NCBI GenBank assembly: GCA_947179155.2
Contig: OX359284.1
Location: forward strand, 8,356,432-8,420,431
DNA: 64,000 nucleotides
Direction: 5' to 3'
Source of the DNA: Hedera helix
Taxonomy: Eukaryota > Streptophyta > Magnoliopsida > Apiales > Araliaceae
In this document: positions 36,297 to 50,462 of the stretch, piece after piece
How positions within the stretch are numbered: the stretch's first letter is position 1
Layout of the letters: each line of letters starts with the position of its first letter
The notes under the pieces: generated by a model
Seen by the model: the letters and a program-made list of their open reading frames with translations, nothing else
What the model was told of the DNA's origin: nothing
The model's database searches: none
Program-made: the position numbers and the translations under genes

Positions 36297-36486
36297 GGCG
36301 CAGTTGCGCCGTGTTTGTACTGAGATGGGGCGCAGCTGCGCCTCACGGCAGTCAAAAAGCCAGCAGAGGTACTGCGCAACAATTGTGAAGGAATGCGGCG
36401 CAGCTGCGCGGTGCACCAGTCAGGCAGCATGCATATGGACTGCGCAGCTGCGCAGTGTTTGTGAAGGATTAGGGCGCAGCTGCGCC
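36297..36486. repeat. Five GCGCAGCTGCGC palindromes in a family D LTR
   Basis: GGCGCAGTTGCGCC at 36297, GGCGCAGCTGCGCC at 36329, GCGCAGCTGCGC at 36398, ACTGCGCAGCTGCGCAGT at 36439 and GGCGCAGCTGCGCC at 36473. Spacing is 32, 69, 41 and 34 bases, with partly repeated flanks (GTGTTTGTGAAGGA, ACCAGTC). Four of the five are perfect. They lie upstream of the likely TATA box. Confidence 0.92.
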
Positions 36487-36785
36487 GTTCACCAGTCTTG
36501 GACTTTGTGCCCCATTTCCTGCTGCATCCGATCTTCGCGCATAACACACCCTCCTCGTACCAATTTTGTCCTGAAAACTGCTATTCTTCCTCCCCGCACG
36601 AGTTATAGTCCAAAACATGCCGGTTTGTCCACAAAAAGACGAAAAAGGCCAATAAAGAGCTATGGAGCATGAAACCTACAAAAGAGACATAAAAGCATGA
36701 ATAGTAAATAAAAACTAATGAGAACAAGCGAAAGTTAAGCAAGTTAGTACCGAAATAGTAGGTATAAAACCTACTTATCAGTGTA

Positions 36786-37608
36786 ACAGGAGGTTTCCAT
36801 TATGAGATAATATCATTCTCTTTGAAATGATCGAGAAACTCATTGCTCAAGTATTTCCCTCCTCAATCCAATTGAAGAATCTTAATACTTTTGTCCATTT
36901 GTTTCTCTACTTTACTTTTGAACTCTTTGAACTTTTTAAATAATCCAGACTTGTATTTCATCAAATACACATATTCAAATCTTGAATAATCATCAGTAAA
37001 AGTAATAAAATACGAATACCCTCCTCTAGCGTGCGTTGTCATAGGTCCACATACATATGTGTGTACCAACTTTAACAACCATGTAACTCTTTCTCATTTT
37101 TCAATAAAAGGAGATTTAGTCCTTTTTCCCATGAGACAAGATTCACAAGTTTGATATGATTCGTAATCAGATAGCTCTAAATGTCATCTTTTATGCAACT
37201 TGTTTAATCTTGTTTTATTTATATGACCGAGTCTACAGTACCACATACTGGTATGATTTACATTATCTTTTTTTCTTTTCTTAATTTGTTCAATTTGTAA
37301 ATTATTTTCATGCAAGTCAAGTATGTAAAGCCCATTTAATAAATTATAAATACCATACAAAATATTATCATTATAAATAGAACAACTGTTGTTCTTTATT
37401 ATAATATCAAAATCATCCTTATCGAAAATAGAATCGAAATAATATTTTTAATAAGTACTGGGACATAATAATAATTATTTAAACTAATGGACTTGTCCGT
37501 AGGCAGTGCTAAACAATAAGTTCATACGGCTAATGCAACAACCTTTGCTTCATTCCCTACACGTAGTATGACTTCCCCTTTGTTTAGGTTTTTACTTCTG
37601 CTTAGTCC
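36786..37608 (-). pseudogene. Copia-1 gag-pre-integrase and integrase core
   Basis: The minus strand encodes VHTYVCGPMTTHARGG, then YSYFITFTDDYSRFEYVYLM and KSIKILQLD (36863-37078), the copia integrase core. The first catalytic Asp, normally HTDVCGP, is Tyr here, while the second in FTDDYSR is kept. Upstream (37100-37500) lie remnants of the zinc-binding pre-integrase region, NNCYY-like and YGIYNLLNGLYILDL-like segments. The frame is broken in several places. Integrase would join element cDNA to host DNA; this copy cannot. Confidence 0.8.
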
Positions 37609-38543
37609 CTACACAGTAATACATATGTGAGAACCACAACCGATATTTAATATCCAGGTAGAACTTTGACTTATAGAAAGATTTATTTTAATCATGAACA
37701 GACCTGAATCTGTAGTAGAAGCTTCTACGAGCTTCTTCTGCTTTGATACTGTAAGAAACTCTTTGTAGTTTCTCTTCCAATGACCTGACTTATTACAATG
37801 GAAGCAGGTTTCTTTGTTGTTAGGCTCAACTTTCTTTGTGTCCTTAGTCTTTGCCTTTCCTTTAGCCTTCTTTTTTTTCTTATTTTCAGAAGAACCCTTG
37901 GGTCTCTTACTATTCTCGGAAGAATCATCTATTAACAAGACTCAATCATTCTTGGATGGAAAATGACCCTCCACTGTTTTTAACATGTTAAGTAACTCAG
38001 GTAAATTGACTTCCAATTTATTCATGTGAAAGTTCACAACAAATTGTGAGAAGGAGTCCAAAAGTGACTGCAAGATCAAATCTTGGCCCAACTCCTCATC
38101 CATGGCAAACCCAAGTTGTTCAATCAAACTGATCGTGTTAAGGTCATGTGTCTCTACAGTAGTACCCACAATCATGCGAGATTGGAAGAGCTATTTAGAT
38201 ATATGATATCTAGTCGTCCTACTTTGCTCACCATACAGCTTTTGAAGGTGCATCAATATAGTAGGTGCATCAATTTTCTCATGCTGACGCTAAAGCTCGT
38301 TACTCATGAATGTGAGCATGATGCATTGAGCCATAATTGCATCATCTTGTCACCTATTAAAAGTAGCAATCTCTTTCTCAGAGGCTTCTTCTGCAACAGT
38401 TACAGGGACAGACGAACTTAAGACATAGGAAAGCTTTTAATTAGTGAGAAGAAGCATCCTAAATTCCTTAACCAGATCGTGTAATTTGATCCGGTCAATT
38501 TATTAACATTAAGTATGCTCCACAGTGTAAGGGAATGGGACAT
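37609..38543 (-). pseudogene. Copia-1 gag and start of protease
   Basis: The homologous start is the ATG at 38543 (MSHSLTLWSILNVNKLTGSNY...), corresponding to MSNSLSLRNILDTNKLIG in copia-3. A UBN2-type gag core follows, with DLILQSLLDSFSQFVVNFHM and LPELLNMLKTVEGHFPSK (37942-38175). Next come a Lys-rich stretch, the zinc knuckle CFHCNKSGHWKRNY (last Cys changed to Tyr) and the protease motif TWILNIGCGSHIC, where the catalytic Asp of LDTG is Asn. There are internal stops. The product would be the nucleocapsid and protease of the element. Confidence 0.82.
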
Positions 38544-38985
38544 TTGTAAAATTCTACATGTGAAATATAATAACATTTTAACATATATTCATTTCATTAA
38601 TTACCAAAATAAAATAGGTCTTTATTTAAATTGGTATCTCCCACTATTTTTATCAAACTATATTACCCTCTTTATATAATTCGACAAATCTAATTAAAGA
38701 TTTGCTAGTGAGATAAGGATCTCATCAACATAAATACAGTCTCGTGTTTGCACAACAAAACTGTGTCGTTCAATTCCTTATAAACATCTAGTGTAATAAA
38801 GTCAACATCTTAAATATTTAATACAAGTTTTGTTTATACACAACAAACTCATATTAAACATTTAATACTCTATTGTTTTATCATGCTATACGGCGACGTT
38901 CGATATTCTTAATATCTTTAAATGTTATAACTTAATATATTTTTACCTTAAGGAGTTTTTTATTAATTATCTCATCTTATTTAGC

Positions 38986-39067
<82 letters not shown>

Positions 39068-39222
39068 CGCGTCATAGTATTTAACATGTGAAGTATGTTT
39101 GATAATAAATAATATATATAACTAGCATGCACATATAGAATACTATATTCTACTTGGATTGATTATGGACTTTATTCTAGTTTGGTTCATTCGAGCCACC
39201 AAATAAACCAAAAGGTCAAACC
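38544..39222 (-). other. Copia-1 5' untranslated region
   Basis: Non-coding. The segment at 39080-39222 matches copia-2 44940-45105 nearly base for base. It includes a (TA)n tract and is cut off at 39223 by a foreign LTR start. The 5' LTR of copia-1 is not in the window. Confidence 0.7.
38990..39064. repeat. (TA)n microsatellite
   Basis: About 37 TA units in the copia-1 leader. Copia-2 has short TATATA stretches at the same place. Confidence 0.97.
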
Positions 39223-39720
39223 TGTAATATCCTAGAGATTTATGAGGTTTAAAAATAGAATTGAACACGATTAAGGGTTAAGATGTAAAAACCTAGAGTT
39301 AAAGAAAAGAAGAATGCTATAATTTTTTTTAAGGAATTATGATTATTCATATATGTTAGGGTTAGAACTTTTCACAGATGAAAAGAGAGGTAATGAAGTT
39401 ATCATTGCAGTAAAAGGGAATTTATATATATGTATAAATACATACATATAAATATAGATTTGTGCTAGATATAGTTTTAGTCAAACAAGATGAGTAAAGT
39501 AATTTAAAGTGGTGTTAGCACATAAAAAAGCTAGAATGGTTGTCTAGAATAGCAATATGAAGGAGTTAATTAATTAAGTGATTAACTTAACTATCAAATT
39601 AAAGAATAAAGTCCAATAATAGATTCAAGATAACTCAATATAATAAATGAGGGGATTATAAGTTAAGTCTTGTGTTGGCATTTAATTAATTCCAACCAAC
39701 TAGTTCAAGAGTGATGATTG
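39223..39720 (+). mobile_element. Start of an LTR-like sequence, family F, left part
   Basis: Begins TGTAATATCCTAGAG exactly where homology to the copia leader stops, as expected for an LTR start inserted in copia-1. It continues after copia-2 at 48063. It has no coding capacity and no second end in the window, so this assignment is tentative. Confidence 0.5.
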
Positions 39721-40377
39721 TGTTGGTTTGCAAAGGCATTACATACATATAATTAAATTATATAAGCGCAATTGAAGCAAGCAAAATCAGATTTTAAATT
39801 TTTTCTATAAACCAATAACCATCATCTTTCTTATGTGACTATTATTAATTGAGGAATACTAAAAGATTTATACCTTTGTAGAAATAAACTTCCACGGGTA
39901 CAAGTTCAACTTCTTTTAATCTTTCGCGTTCTTCAAATTTATCGATTAGATTCCACGGATCAATGTCAGTTCAGTGTGAAGCCTCTAGAGATGATCCACC
40001 AAGAGATTTATAAATTAAAGAAGTGAATTTTGGTTTCTCCAAACCATGGGTGGCTAGCCCTAATTCTCTCTCTCTCTCTCTCCAACTCCTTAAATATAGA
40101 GAATTATGAAGTATTCTATCAATTCTTGTGAAAGAGTGTGTAACATAAATCTATGATAAGACTCATCTTATTTATAAATATAGTTAACCCTCCTAAACTA
40201 TTTAGGATTAGGGTTTTAATTTAATTTTCAATTTAATTAAGAACTAAATTAATTAATTATAATTCATAAACTATTTAATTCTTAAATAATGAGAATACTT
40301 CTTATTAATTAATTACTAAACCATTTAGTAACTTAATTAATTATTATAATTACAATTCTTAAATCATTTAGGAACTA

Positions 40378-40438
<61 letters not shown>

Positions 40439-41642
40439 CTCCTCTTATTAATTTATAATTAGTATTTCTAAAATATTAAATTATAAATATTAAGCGATTT
40501 AATTTATTTTATCACCATAGTATAAATTAAATATACTAGATTTATTATTACGATTATTACATTCACTTCTAAAATAAATATTACTCTTTTGCAGTGTAAC
40601 CCTTTAGGTTCTCCATATTAAACCGGTTGTAGAATAAATTGATTAGAATCTTTCTAATCTTATTTATATAAATAAATTAAATCATTTAATTTATAAATAA
40701 ATAATATTTATTCTTACAATAAGGGTAAGCCCCCTTAGCGATTAATCAACATTCCAGATAATATAGATTTCAACCTTTGATCGTAAAAGAATTTTTCAGT
40801 GAATAGTTATCGTACAATTTAATTCTTCTACCGCACAATGTCTCAATCAAATATAAGATAAGGAATTTCTGTCATGTCTTATTTATTTGATAATATGCAT
40901 TTCAATTCACAAATGCACAGCTCCAGTTAATGTAAATTAGAAACGTCTTTCTAATTCCATTCAACCTTGGCCAGGGATTTCTGAGTTCTCACTTATTAAA
41001 ACGCATAGGACATTCTCTCCCTTTACTAGAAGTGATAAATCATTTGTTGATCATTCATCTATCTCTATGTGTACCATATTATACCTTAGCATATCATTTG
41101 ATATACCAACAAGCCTTAAGGAATATGTGAAAGTATAACTTAGTACACACAAGATACTATGATGATCTCAAGTCCAATGATCACTTGTACGACTATCACA
41201 TAAGGGTCTCCTATTGACAGACAAGTAAAACTCCATTAGGTGTTTCTCGAGCGTGTCATGTTCAGTGAACTTATTCTCTAATAACCACTTACATACTTGC
41301 TTTAGTGTCTCTACACAAATGACTATGAGATCAATCATCCTCTTCGTAAGATCAAGTATAGTATGTACTAATCTATCCAGATCTACTAATCCCTTTTTTG
41401 GTGATCTAACGTTTAGAAACTATTTTAGTTTTGAGCTATCTTTAATTTAGATCTCATTAGCATGATCCTCATCATGGTTCTAAAAGCATTGCTAAAAAAC
41501 TATTGTTTTAACCATTTAATTAATTTAGTTAATTAATTATGAATAAAGAAATGCCTTGATACTTTTTTTAATAAACGAATAAGATTACAAAGTATATGCA
41601 TATCACATCAAATATAATTGGCTTTAGGGCATATTACTTTCA
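39721..41642 (-). mobile_element. Copia-2 3' LTR
   Basis: 1922 bases with TG...CA ends read on the minus strand. It is preceded on its upstream side (41643-41660) by the purine-rich GTGCAAGTGGAAGATTG, a degraded copia polypurine tract. It contains an AAT microsatellite at 40379-40436 and (CT)n at 40066-40082. Confidence 0.9.
40379..40436. repeat. (AAT)n in the copia LTR
   Basis: About 19 units at the conserved microsatellite site of the copia LTR. Confidence 0.95.
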
Positions 41643-42880
41643 ATCTTCCACTTGCACTAAAGTCAATCTCCATTTAGTATTCCCATACTGTTCTTCTCTA
41701 AATGGCGTACGAATTGCTCTAGTTAATGGATCTGTAATGCTGTAGTGAGAGTCTACCATCTCTATGGTGTCGTTTCCTTTTCAATGATTTCTCTAATCAT
41801 ACAGAAGTGTTGTAACACATGTTTAGATTTAAGATGAGACCTAGGTTCCTTGGCAAATTAAACTCCTTTAATGTTAAGAACCATTGTAATGAACTTGTTG
41901 AACTAAACAATTGCATTTACAACTTCACTTATAGTTATTTACTATGTCACTTTGTCACTAAATCAATAACTTTTTACTGTTTGGAATTTTTTCAATTCAT
42001 TGCTCCACCGTTTAAGGTAATCATATAACCAGAAACGGATATGTTGTTGTTTTGGTTAGTTTGAAAAAACTTGATTCTGTTAAGCCCTCTAGTTTTGAAT
42101 CATACCCATTATTAAAAACTCTTTTCTAATATTTTTCTCTAGAATTGAACTGATATTTGCTTATCATACATAAGTAATATCAGGTCAAGTACATATCAAC
42201 GAATCAATGTACGTTCTTTGGGTCAAGCCGAGCATCCTTTACGATTTATCTCTATAGACATTTATCTTGAATAGAATGTAAAGATGTTTCTCCCAAGTCT
42301 TTGATGGAAAAGTTTTTAGAGAACCACATATTTACTGATTGTAGCATCGATATATCATTCTTTATCAATAGTATATCAACATATAGTACTAGAAATGTCA
42401 TAGTGCTCCCATTAACCCTTTTTGTACACATTTGGTTCATCCACATTTTTGATAAAAACCAAACTCTTGTGATTATCTCATCAAAACGGATGTTCCATCT
42501 TTGAGAAGTTTGCTTCAATCCATAATTGGATCGTTGTAGCTTTCATACTTGATTTACTCCATCTCTATGCATACAAGTTCTCTTTGATGTATCATACATA
42601 CATCCTTTTGTATAGTAAGTTATAACTACAAGTAAAATCCGAATGTATATATGCATTTTTACTAGTGAAAAGTTTTATTATAGTCAACTCATTGACCTTA
42701 TTTGAAATCTTTTTACCACTAGTCAGGTCTTATAAGCCTCCACCTTGTCATCTGTTTTAGTTTTTCTCTAAATACCTATTTCAGATTTTATGGTCATCAG
42801 CCATTTCTCTTGAGTATCTAATACTCATACCTCATCGTAAGTAACTAAATCATCATTTACTATGATGTATATCTCATCAT
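41643..42880 (-). pseudogene. Copia-2 reverse transcriptase and RNase H
   Basis: The minus strand encodes RRWNIRFDE-like and FLVLYVDILLIKNDISML sequence (42252-42518), the palm region of RT. The catalytic box normally reads YVDDILL; here one Asp codon is missing, which removes an essential metal ligand. RNase H (41650-42030) is barely recognisable. Sequence between 42050 and 42250 is shorter than in copia-3, so a deletion joined RT to RNase H. There are many stops. Confidence 0.75.
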
Positions 42881-44160
42881 CATCATCTATGATGAATCCA
42901 TACCTCTTAGGTATCTTCGGTACTAAACCAAATTTACGACTTGATTGTGGTACGATAGGTTTATTTACCTGAACAGATTCCTTCATTTGATATGTAGTGT
43001 TTTGTGGTTCTTGAATTTTTTCAAGTTCTATCTTACTCCCACTAACCCTTTTAGAAAAACTTATTTTCTTATAACGCAGCGTGTTTCAACAAACACCTTT
43101 GAATTAGCCGAATTATAGAAATGATACCCTAAACTTTCTTTAAGATATCTCACAAGTTTACACTTATTAGATCTTCTCCCAAGCTTATCACTTTCAAACC
43201 TTTTCACATAAGCTGGACAATCCAAATCTTAACATACTTAAGAATTGATTTTCTCCTTATCCATAACTCATATGAAGTCTTAGGGACAAAATTTGAAGGT
43301 ACATTGTTTAGTAGATATGCGGTCATTTCTAAGGTATAACCCTAGAATGATACTGGAAGATTGGTACAACTCATCATGGATCGTCACAATGTCCATTGTG
43401 AGAGAATACCATTTCGCTTGAGATGATATAAAAACTTACTACATAAGTATTCCCTTCTCGATCTAATCAATGAACTTTAATACTTTTGGCATTTAGTTTC
43501 TATACTTCACTTTTAATTCTTTGAATGTTTCAAACGATTTGAATTTGTATTTCATCAAATAAATATATCAAAATTTAGAATCATCAGTGAAAGTAATGAA
43601 TAAATACCCTCATATTACAAGTGTTGTCATAGGTCTCACACACAACTGTGTGTACCATCTCTAATAACTCTGTAACTCTCTCTCCATGTCTGTTAAATGG
43701 AGATTTTGTCATATTGTTCATGCTACAAGATTCACAAGTTGTATATGATTCATAATCAAAAGGCTTAAAAAGTATATCTTTATACAACCTTGTTTAGTCA
43801 TATTTCATTAACATAACTGAGTTAACAATATTGCATGAAGGTATGATTCATATCATTTCTTTGCCTTTAGTTTGTTCAATTTAGAATATTTTTCATGTAA
43901 GTCAAGTATACAAAGTCCATCAAGTAATCAACATAGTAACAACTTACTAACTTAATAGACTTGCCAATAGGCAATGTTAAACTGTAAGTTTCTCTGGTTA
44001 ATGCAACAACATTTTGCTCCATTACCCACGCATAGGGTTACTTATCCATTGTTTAGCCTTGTACTTCTGCTTAATCTCTACAATAAGTTGCATACATGAG
44101 ATCACCAGCCGATATCTAATACCCAAGTATAACCTTGACTTATAGAAAGTTCTATTTCAC
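42881..44160 (-). pseudogene. Copia-2 protease and integrase
   Basis: The minus strand has remnants of the protease site, TWVLDIGW followed by a stop and SHVC (about 44135-44100), where Asp is kept but the following residues are lost. Next comes the pre-integrase/integrase start FKPFDYESYTTCESC and NMTKSPFNRHGERVTELLEM (43584-43787). The integrase core and C-terminal part are degraded (43200-43600). Frameshifts are frequent. Confidence 0.72.
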
Positions 44161-44760
44161 TGTGAACAAATCTATATCTATAGCTAAAGCTTAACTAAAC
44201 TTCTTATACTTAACTACTGTAACTCTCTTGCAGATGTTCTTCCAGTGTCCCAGCTTATCGCAATAAAAGTAAACTCCTTTGTCCTCGAGATCACTTTTAT
44301 TTATGTCCTTTAATTAGTGTCTTTCGTTTGTCTTCTATCATTTCTGACTTCTCAGAAACACTTTTGGTTTTCTTCTTTCTATTAGAAGATTTATCTACTA
44401 GTAAGACTTGGTTTTTCTTGCAAGAAAAATGGCTCTCAACAGTTTACAACATGTTTAGCTAATAAGGTAAACTGTCATCTAGCTTACTAATGTATGAAGT
44501 TCACAACAAATAGTGAATAAGAGGTAGTGAGTGACTGCAAGATCGAATCTTGACTCAACTCTTCATCTTTGACAAAATCCAATTATTCCAATTGATCATT
44601 TTTAGGAGATGTGTATTTACTGTAGTGTCATTGGTTATTATAGATTGGAAGAGCTCATTAGATATCTTATATCTAGTTGATAGTTTATCGTTTTACCATG
44701 TTAGAATGCGACGTTCGATATTTTTTAATAAATATCTTTAAACGTTAAAACTTAATATTA
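44161..44760 (-). pseudogene. Copia-2 gag remnant
   Basis: Gag core and zinc knuckle are recognisable by alignment with copia-1 and copia-3. The knuckle reads YFYCDKLGHWKNIC, so its first Cys is Tyr. The N-terminal third of gag, including the start codon, is not found, and sequence passes directly into the leader. Non-functional. Confidence 0.65.
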
Positions 44761-45487
44761 TGAGTAGTAGAATAAATAAATTAGAATCATTCAAATTTTA
44801 TTTAATTGAATTAAACTCCTTTAATTCATGAATTAAACTTTTTAATTCATTTTATAAATAATATTTATACTACCTCATGAGGGATTTGTTAATATTAATT
44901 GTCTCATCTTGTTTAGCGCGCATGCACATAAATATATATAAAATATGAGTCAGATTAATTAGCATGCGAAACATGTTTGATAATATATAATATATATAAA
45001 TAAGCATGCATATATAGAATACTATATTCTACTTGGATTGATTATGAACTTTTATTTTAGTTTGGTTTATTCAAGCCACTAAATAAATCAAATGGTCAAA
45101 CCTAGGGTGCAAGAATAAATATATAAATGTAACTATTACATTTAACTCAGACTCCATTACAATCGGGTCTTCACGCGCTCCTTACTCTTCGGCTCCAATT
45201 CTTCAAAATAATCTAATTAATCCTATTACAAAACTATTTACAATAAATAGAAACCTTGATCATCAGTCAATGGGAAGTACATAGGAGAGAGATATAATTT
45301 ACAATAGAAAATTAGATAAAGACGAAATACGCAGACCCTATTTATTAAAACTCATTCATTCAATGCATCCACATAAAATAAATCCAATCACACATTGGTC
45401 AATAGTCTATAATCAGTCCCTTTTATTTATCATACATATCAACATATCTATTAATAAATAATATTCATCTCATGAATTAAAATCATT

Positions 45488-45522
<35 letters not shown>

Positions 45523-45933
45523 TATCATTTGATGGGCAATTCAAGTTACATGAAATCTAATTTTATGTTTAAAATAACTCTTGATTTTAATAATAAAATC
45601 ACGTAAAATAACCCCTTATTTTAATTTTTGAAAACCTGCACAAAACAGAAAAAATGGACAAAACGGGGAGGTCGAGCGCAGCTGCGATCAGACCCACGGC
45701 AGCTGCGCTCGAAAAGTAGATGCAGTTGTCTCAACTGTAGCTGTACTCAGACGCGCTATCAGTTTTATTTTTTTTTAGTTAGCGATTTCTAATCTGTTTG
45801 CATCCAAAACACAATTTTTGGTAATTATTTTCAAAACCCATGATTTTATACAACATATATGCCCAATTAAATTATTCTAAACACATACTCATACATATAT
45901 GAAATCAAAACAATTAATAATTTACATAAGTTT
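44761..45933 (-). other. Copia-2 5' untranslated region
   Basis: About 1.2 kb of non-coding leader between the primer-binding site and gag. It has a (TA)n tract at 45490-45520 and a GC-rich inverted repeat at 45673-45711. Part of it is shared with the copia-1 leader. Confidence 0.7.
45673..45711. repeat. GC-rich 12-bp inverted repeat in the copia-2 leader
   Basis: CGAGCGCAGCTG at 45673-45684 and its exact reverse complement CAGCTGCGCTCG at 45700-45711, with a 15-base loop. Each arm contains the GCGCAGCTGCG-type core found in the unrelated family A and D LTRs. Confidence 0.9.
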
Positions 45934-45946
45934 GGCTCTGAAGCCA
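45934..45946 (-). other. Primer-binding site of copia-2
   Basis: The minus strand reads TGGCTTCAGAGCC one base after the 5' LTR end. It matches the initiator Met-tRNA primer site TGGTATCAGAGCC with two differences. Confidence 0.75.
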
Positions 45947-45947
45947 C

Positions 45948-48062
<2,115 letters not shown>

Positions 48063-48612
48063 ATTGATTATAAGTTTTAGTGTTGAATTAAAATGTCAAC
48101 CTAATATGGAGATAAGTTAATGAGAATTTATTTAAAAGCCTAATGAATGAGTGAATGAAGCCCAAGTTAATTAAATCAACCAAATTTAAATTAAGCCTTA
48201 GGTTTGATAGTATAGGAGGTCCATTTTAGTTATTGGTTCATACCTTGTAGTTAAGGTTTTAAAACCTAATGTCTTAAATGAAGAGAAGCTTAATGGTGAA
48301 ACTAATTAGTAGTCCAAGTGTAGGGTAATTTAAATCAAATTATAGTCTAAATGATGGAATGAAACAAGCCCATTGTTTTAATGTTGGTAAACCTTGTTGG
48401 TAATAGGGAGGTGGTCCAATTAAAATGAGTAAACAAGCCCAATATGTTATATTTGCTAGAAAGACTTGTAGAGAATGTATATGGCCCAAGTAAATTAATA
48501 TGTCAAGCTAAATAGAATTAAATGATGAGCCAAACTTAAAGTTAAAGTCTAAAGTGATGGTTAATAAGTTGGCTAGATAAATCAACATATATATTAGGTT
48601 GATATATATATT

Positions 48613-48662
<50 letters not shown>
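48063..48662 (+). mobile_element. Family F LTR-like sequence, right part
   Basis: Non-coding sequence after copia-2, with spaced AAGCCCAA words (48165, 48366, 48434) like those in the U3 of family A LTRs. It ends at the (GT)n tract abutting the copia-3 LTR. Confidence 0.45.
48615..48660. repeat. (GT)n microsatellite
   Basis: About 23 GT units, two bases before the start of the copia-3 3' LTR. Confidence 0.97.
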
Positions 48663-49222
48663 TGTTGGTTTGCAATATCTATGAACATGTAATCAAATTG
48701 CATAATAGCAGTGAAAGCATGGTAAAATTAGAAATTAAAATTTTACAAACCATAATCAGGATCGACCTTTATGCACAATTATTAATTAACAAGAATGAAA
48801 TAGAGAATTATACCCTTGTAGATACTAGCTTTCACATGTACGTGTTTTACTCCAATTCCTTGAATTCCACTAATTAGATTCCTTTGATCAACATTAGTCA
48901 ACCAAGTATTTGGCTTCTAGAGGTGATCCACTAAGGAAGAATAAGGATTCAAAAAGTGGGTGATGGCAAACCCTAGTTTTCTCTTTCTTCTAATTTCTTA
49001 GATCTATAGAATTTGTGAGTACTCTCTCAAAACTTATGAAAGTGTATATAACACAATCCATAATAAGACTCATCTTATTTATAGATATAGACAACCCTCC
49101 AAACACATTTAGGAATAGGGTTTTTAATTAAACTCCTAATCTTATTAGGAACTGAAATGATAGTACTTTTATTAATTTATTCGTAAACCATTTTGAAATT
49201 AAATAATAATAATAATAATAAT

Positions 49223-49255
<33 letters not shown>

Positions 49256-50462
49256 AATAATAATAAGACTCATCTTATTAATTTATAATTAGTATTTTCA
49301 AAATACTAAATAAATATTATGCTACTTAATTTAATCTATCATCGTAATATAAATTAAATATATTTAATCTATTATTACGATTATGCCATTTACTTCTTTA
49401 ATAAATATTTTTCTTTTGCGGTGTGACCCTTTAGGTTCTTCATATTAAACCAATTGTAGAATAAATCGATTAGAATAATTCTAATCTTATTTAAATAAAT
49501 AAATTAAAATATTTAATTCATTTAAATAATATTTATCTCACAATAAGGATAAGCTCCCTTAGCGATTAACAACTTTTCAGATAATATAGATTTTAACATT
49601 TACTCATAAAAGAACATTTCAATGAATAGTTACCGTACAATTCAATCATTTTACCATACAATATCCAAATCAAATACAAGATAAAGATTTACTGTCAAGC
49701 CTTACTTTATTTGATCATATGCATTTCGAATCTCAAATGCATAACTCTATTTAATGTAAATTATAAACTCCTTTCTTATTTCCATTTTGCATTGGCCAAT
49801 GACTACTGAGTTGTCATTTATCGAATTGCATAGGACATTATTTCCTTTAACTAAAAGTGATAGATTCTTTGTTAATAATTAATCTATCTCCATGTATAAC
49901 TTATTATACCTAAGCATACCATTTGATATACCTTAAAAGTCTTGAGAATATGTCAAAGTATAATTCATAATATACAAGATATTATGATGGTCTCAAGTCC
50001 AAGGATCACTTATACTACTATCACATTAGGAATTCTTATTGACAGTCGAGTAAAACTTCATTAGGTATTTCTTTTAGCGAGTCATGTTCAGTAAACTTAT
50101 TCTCTAATAAGCACCTACATACTTGCTTTAGTGTCTCTACACAAATGATTATGAGATCAATCATCCTCTTCATAAGAGCAAACATAATATGTATTAATCT
50201 ATCCGGATTCACTAATCCTCATTTTAGTAATCCCACGATTATGAACAATTTTAGTTTTAAGCTATCTTGAATTTAGATCTCATTAGCATGATTCTAAAAA
50301 TATTGCTCAACAACTATGGGTTTATCACAATTAATATCAATAATTAAATATAAATAAAAAAATGCCTTTGTATAAATAATTTTTTATTAATAAACGAATA
50401 AGATTACAAAGTATATGCAACATTACATCAAATATGATTGACTTGTGTGCGTCCTACTTTTA
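48663..50462 (-). mobile_element. Copia-3 3' LTR
   Basis: 1.8 kb, beginning TGTTGGTTTGC and matching the copia-2 LTRs throughout. The right end reads CTTTTA instead of CTTTCA, a C-to-T change at the terminal CA. The purine tract GTGCAAGTGGGATAT (minus strand) follows. The 5' LTR is not present in the window. Confidence 0.88.
49202..49265. repeat. (AAT)n with AAC interior in the copia LTR
   Basis: AAT units flank about 11 AAC units at the conserved LTR microsatellite site. Confidence 0.95.

Larger units (their letters stand above)
35105..36780 (-). mobile_element. Solo LTR, family D, TSD GTGTA
   Basis: On the minus strand it starts TGATAAGTAGGTTTTATACC and ends GACACCCAACA, 1676 bases. It is flanked by GTGTA at 35100-35104 and 36781-36785. 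Removal restores the copia-1 integrase order seen in copia-3 at 56875. Near its end the minus strand reads CCTCGTGGGAACGATAC, a feature I associate with Athila/Tat-type gypsy LTRs; the lineage is inferred. A TATA-like TATATATA lies near 36200 (minus), with the GC palindromes at 36297-36486 upstream of it, in U3. The 184-codon plus-strand open frame at 36118-36672 is not considered a gene. Confidence 0.88.

Noticed and set aside
36118..36672. 184-codon plus-strand open frame, among the longest in the window
   Set aside because: It lies wholly inside a solo LTR, runs across the GC palindrome repeats, and overlaps equally open frames on both strands; no recognisable domain.
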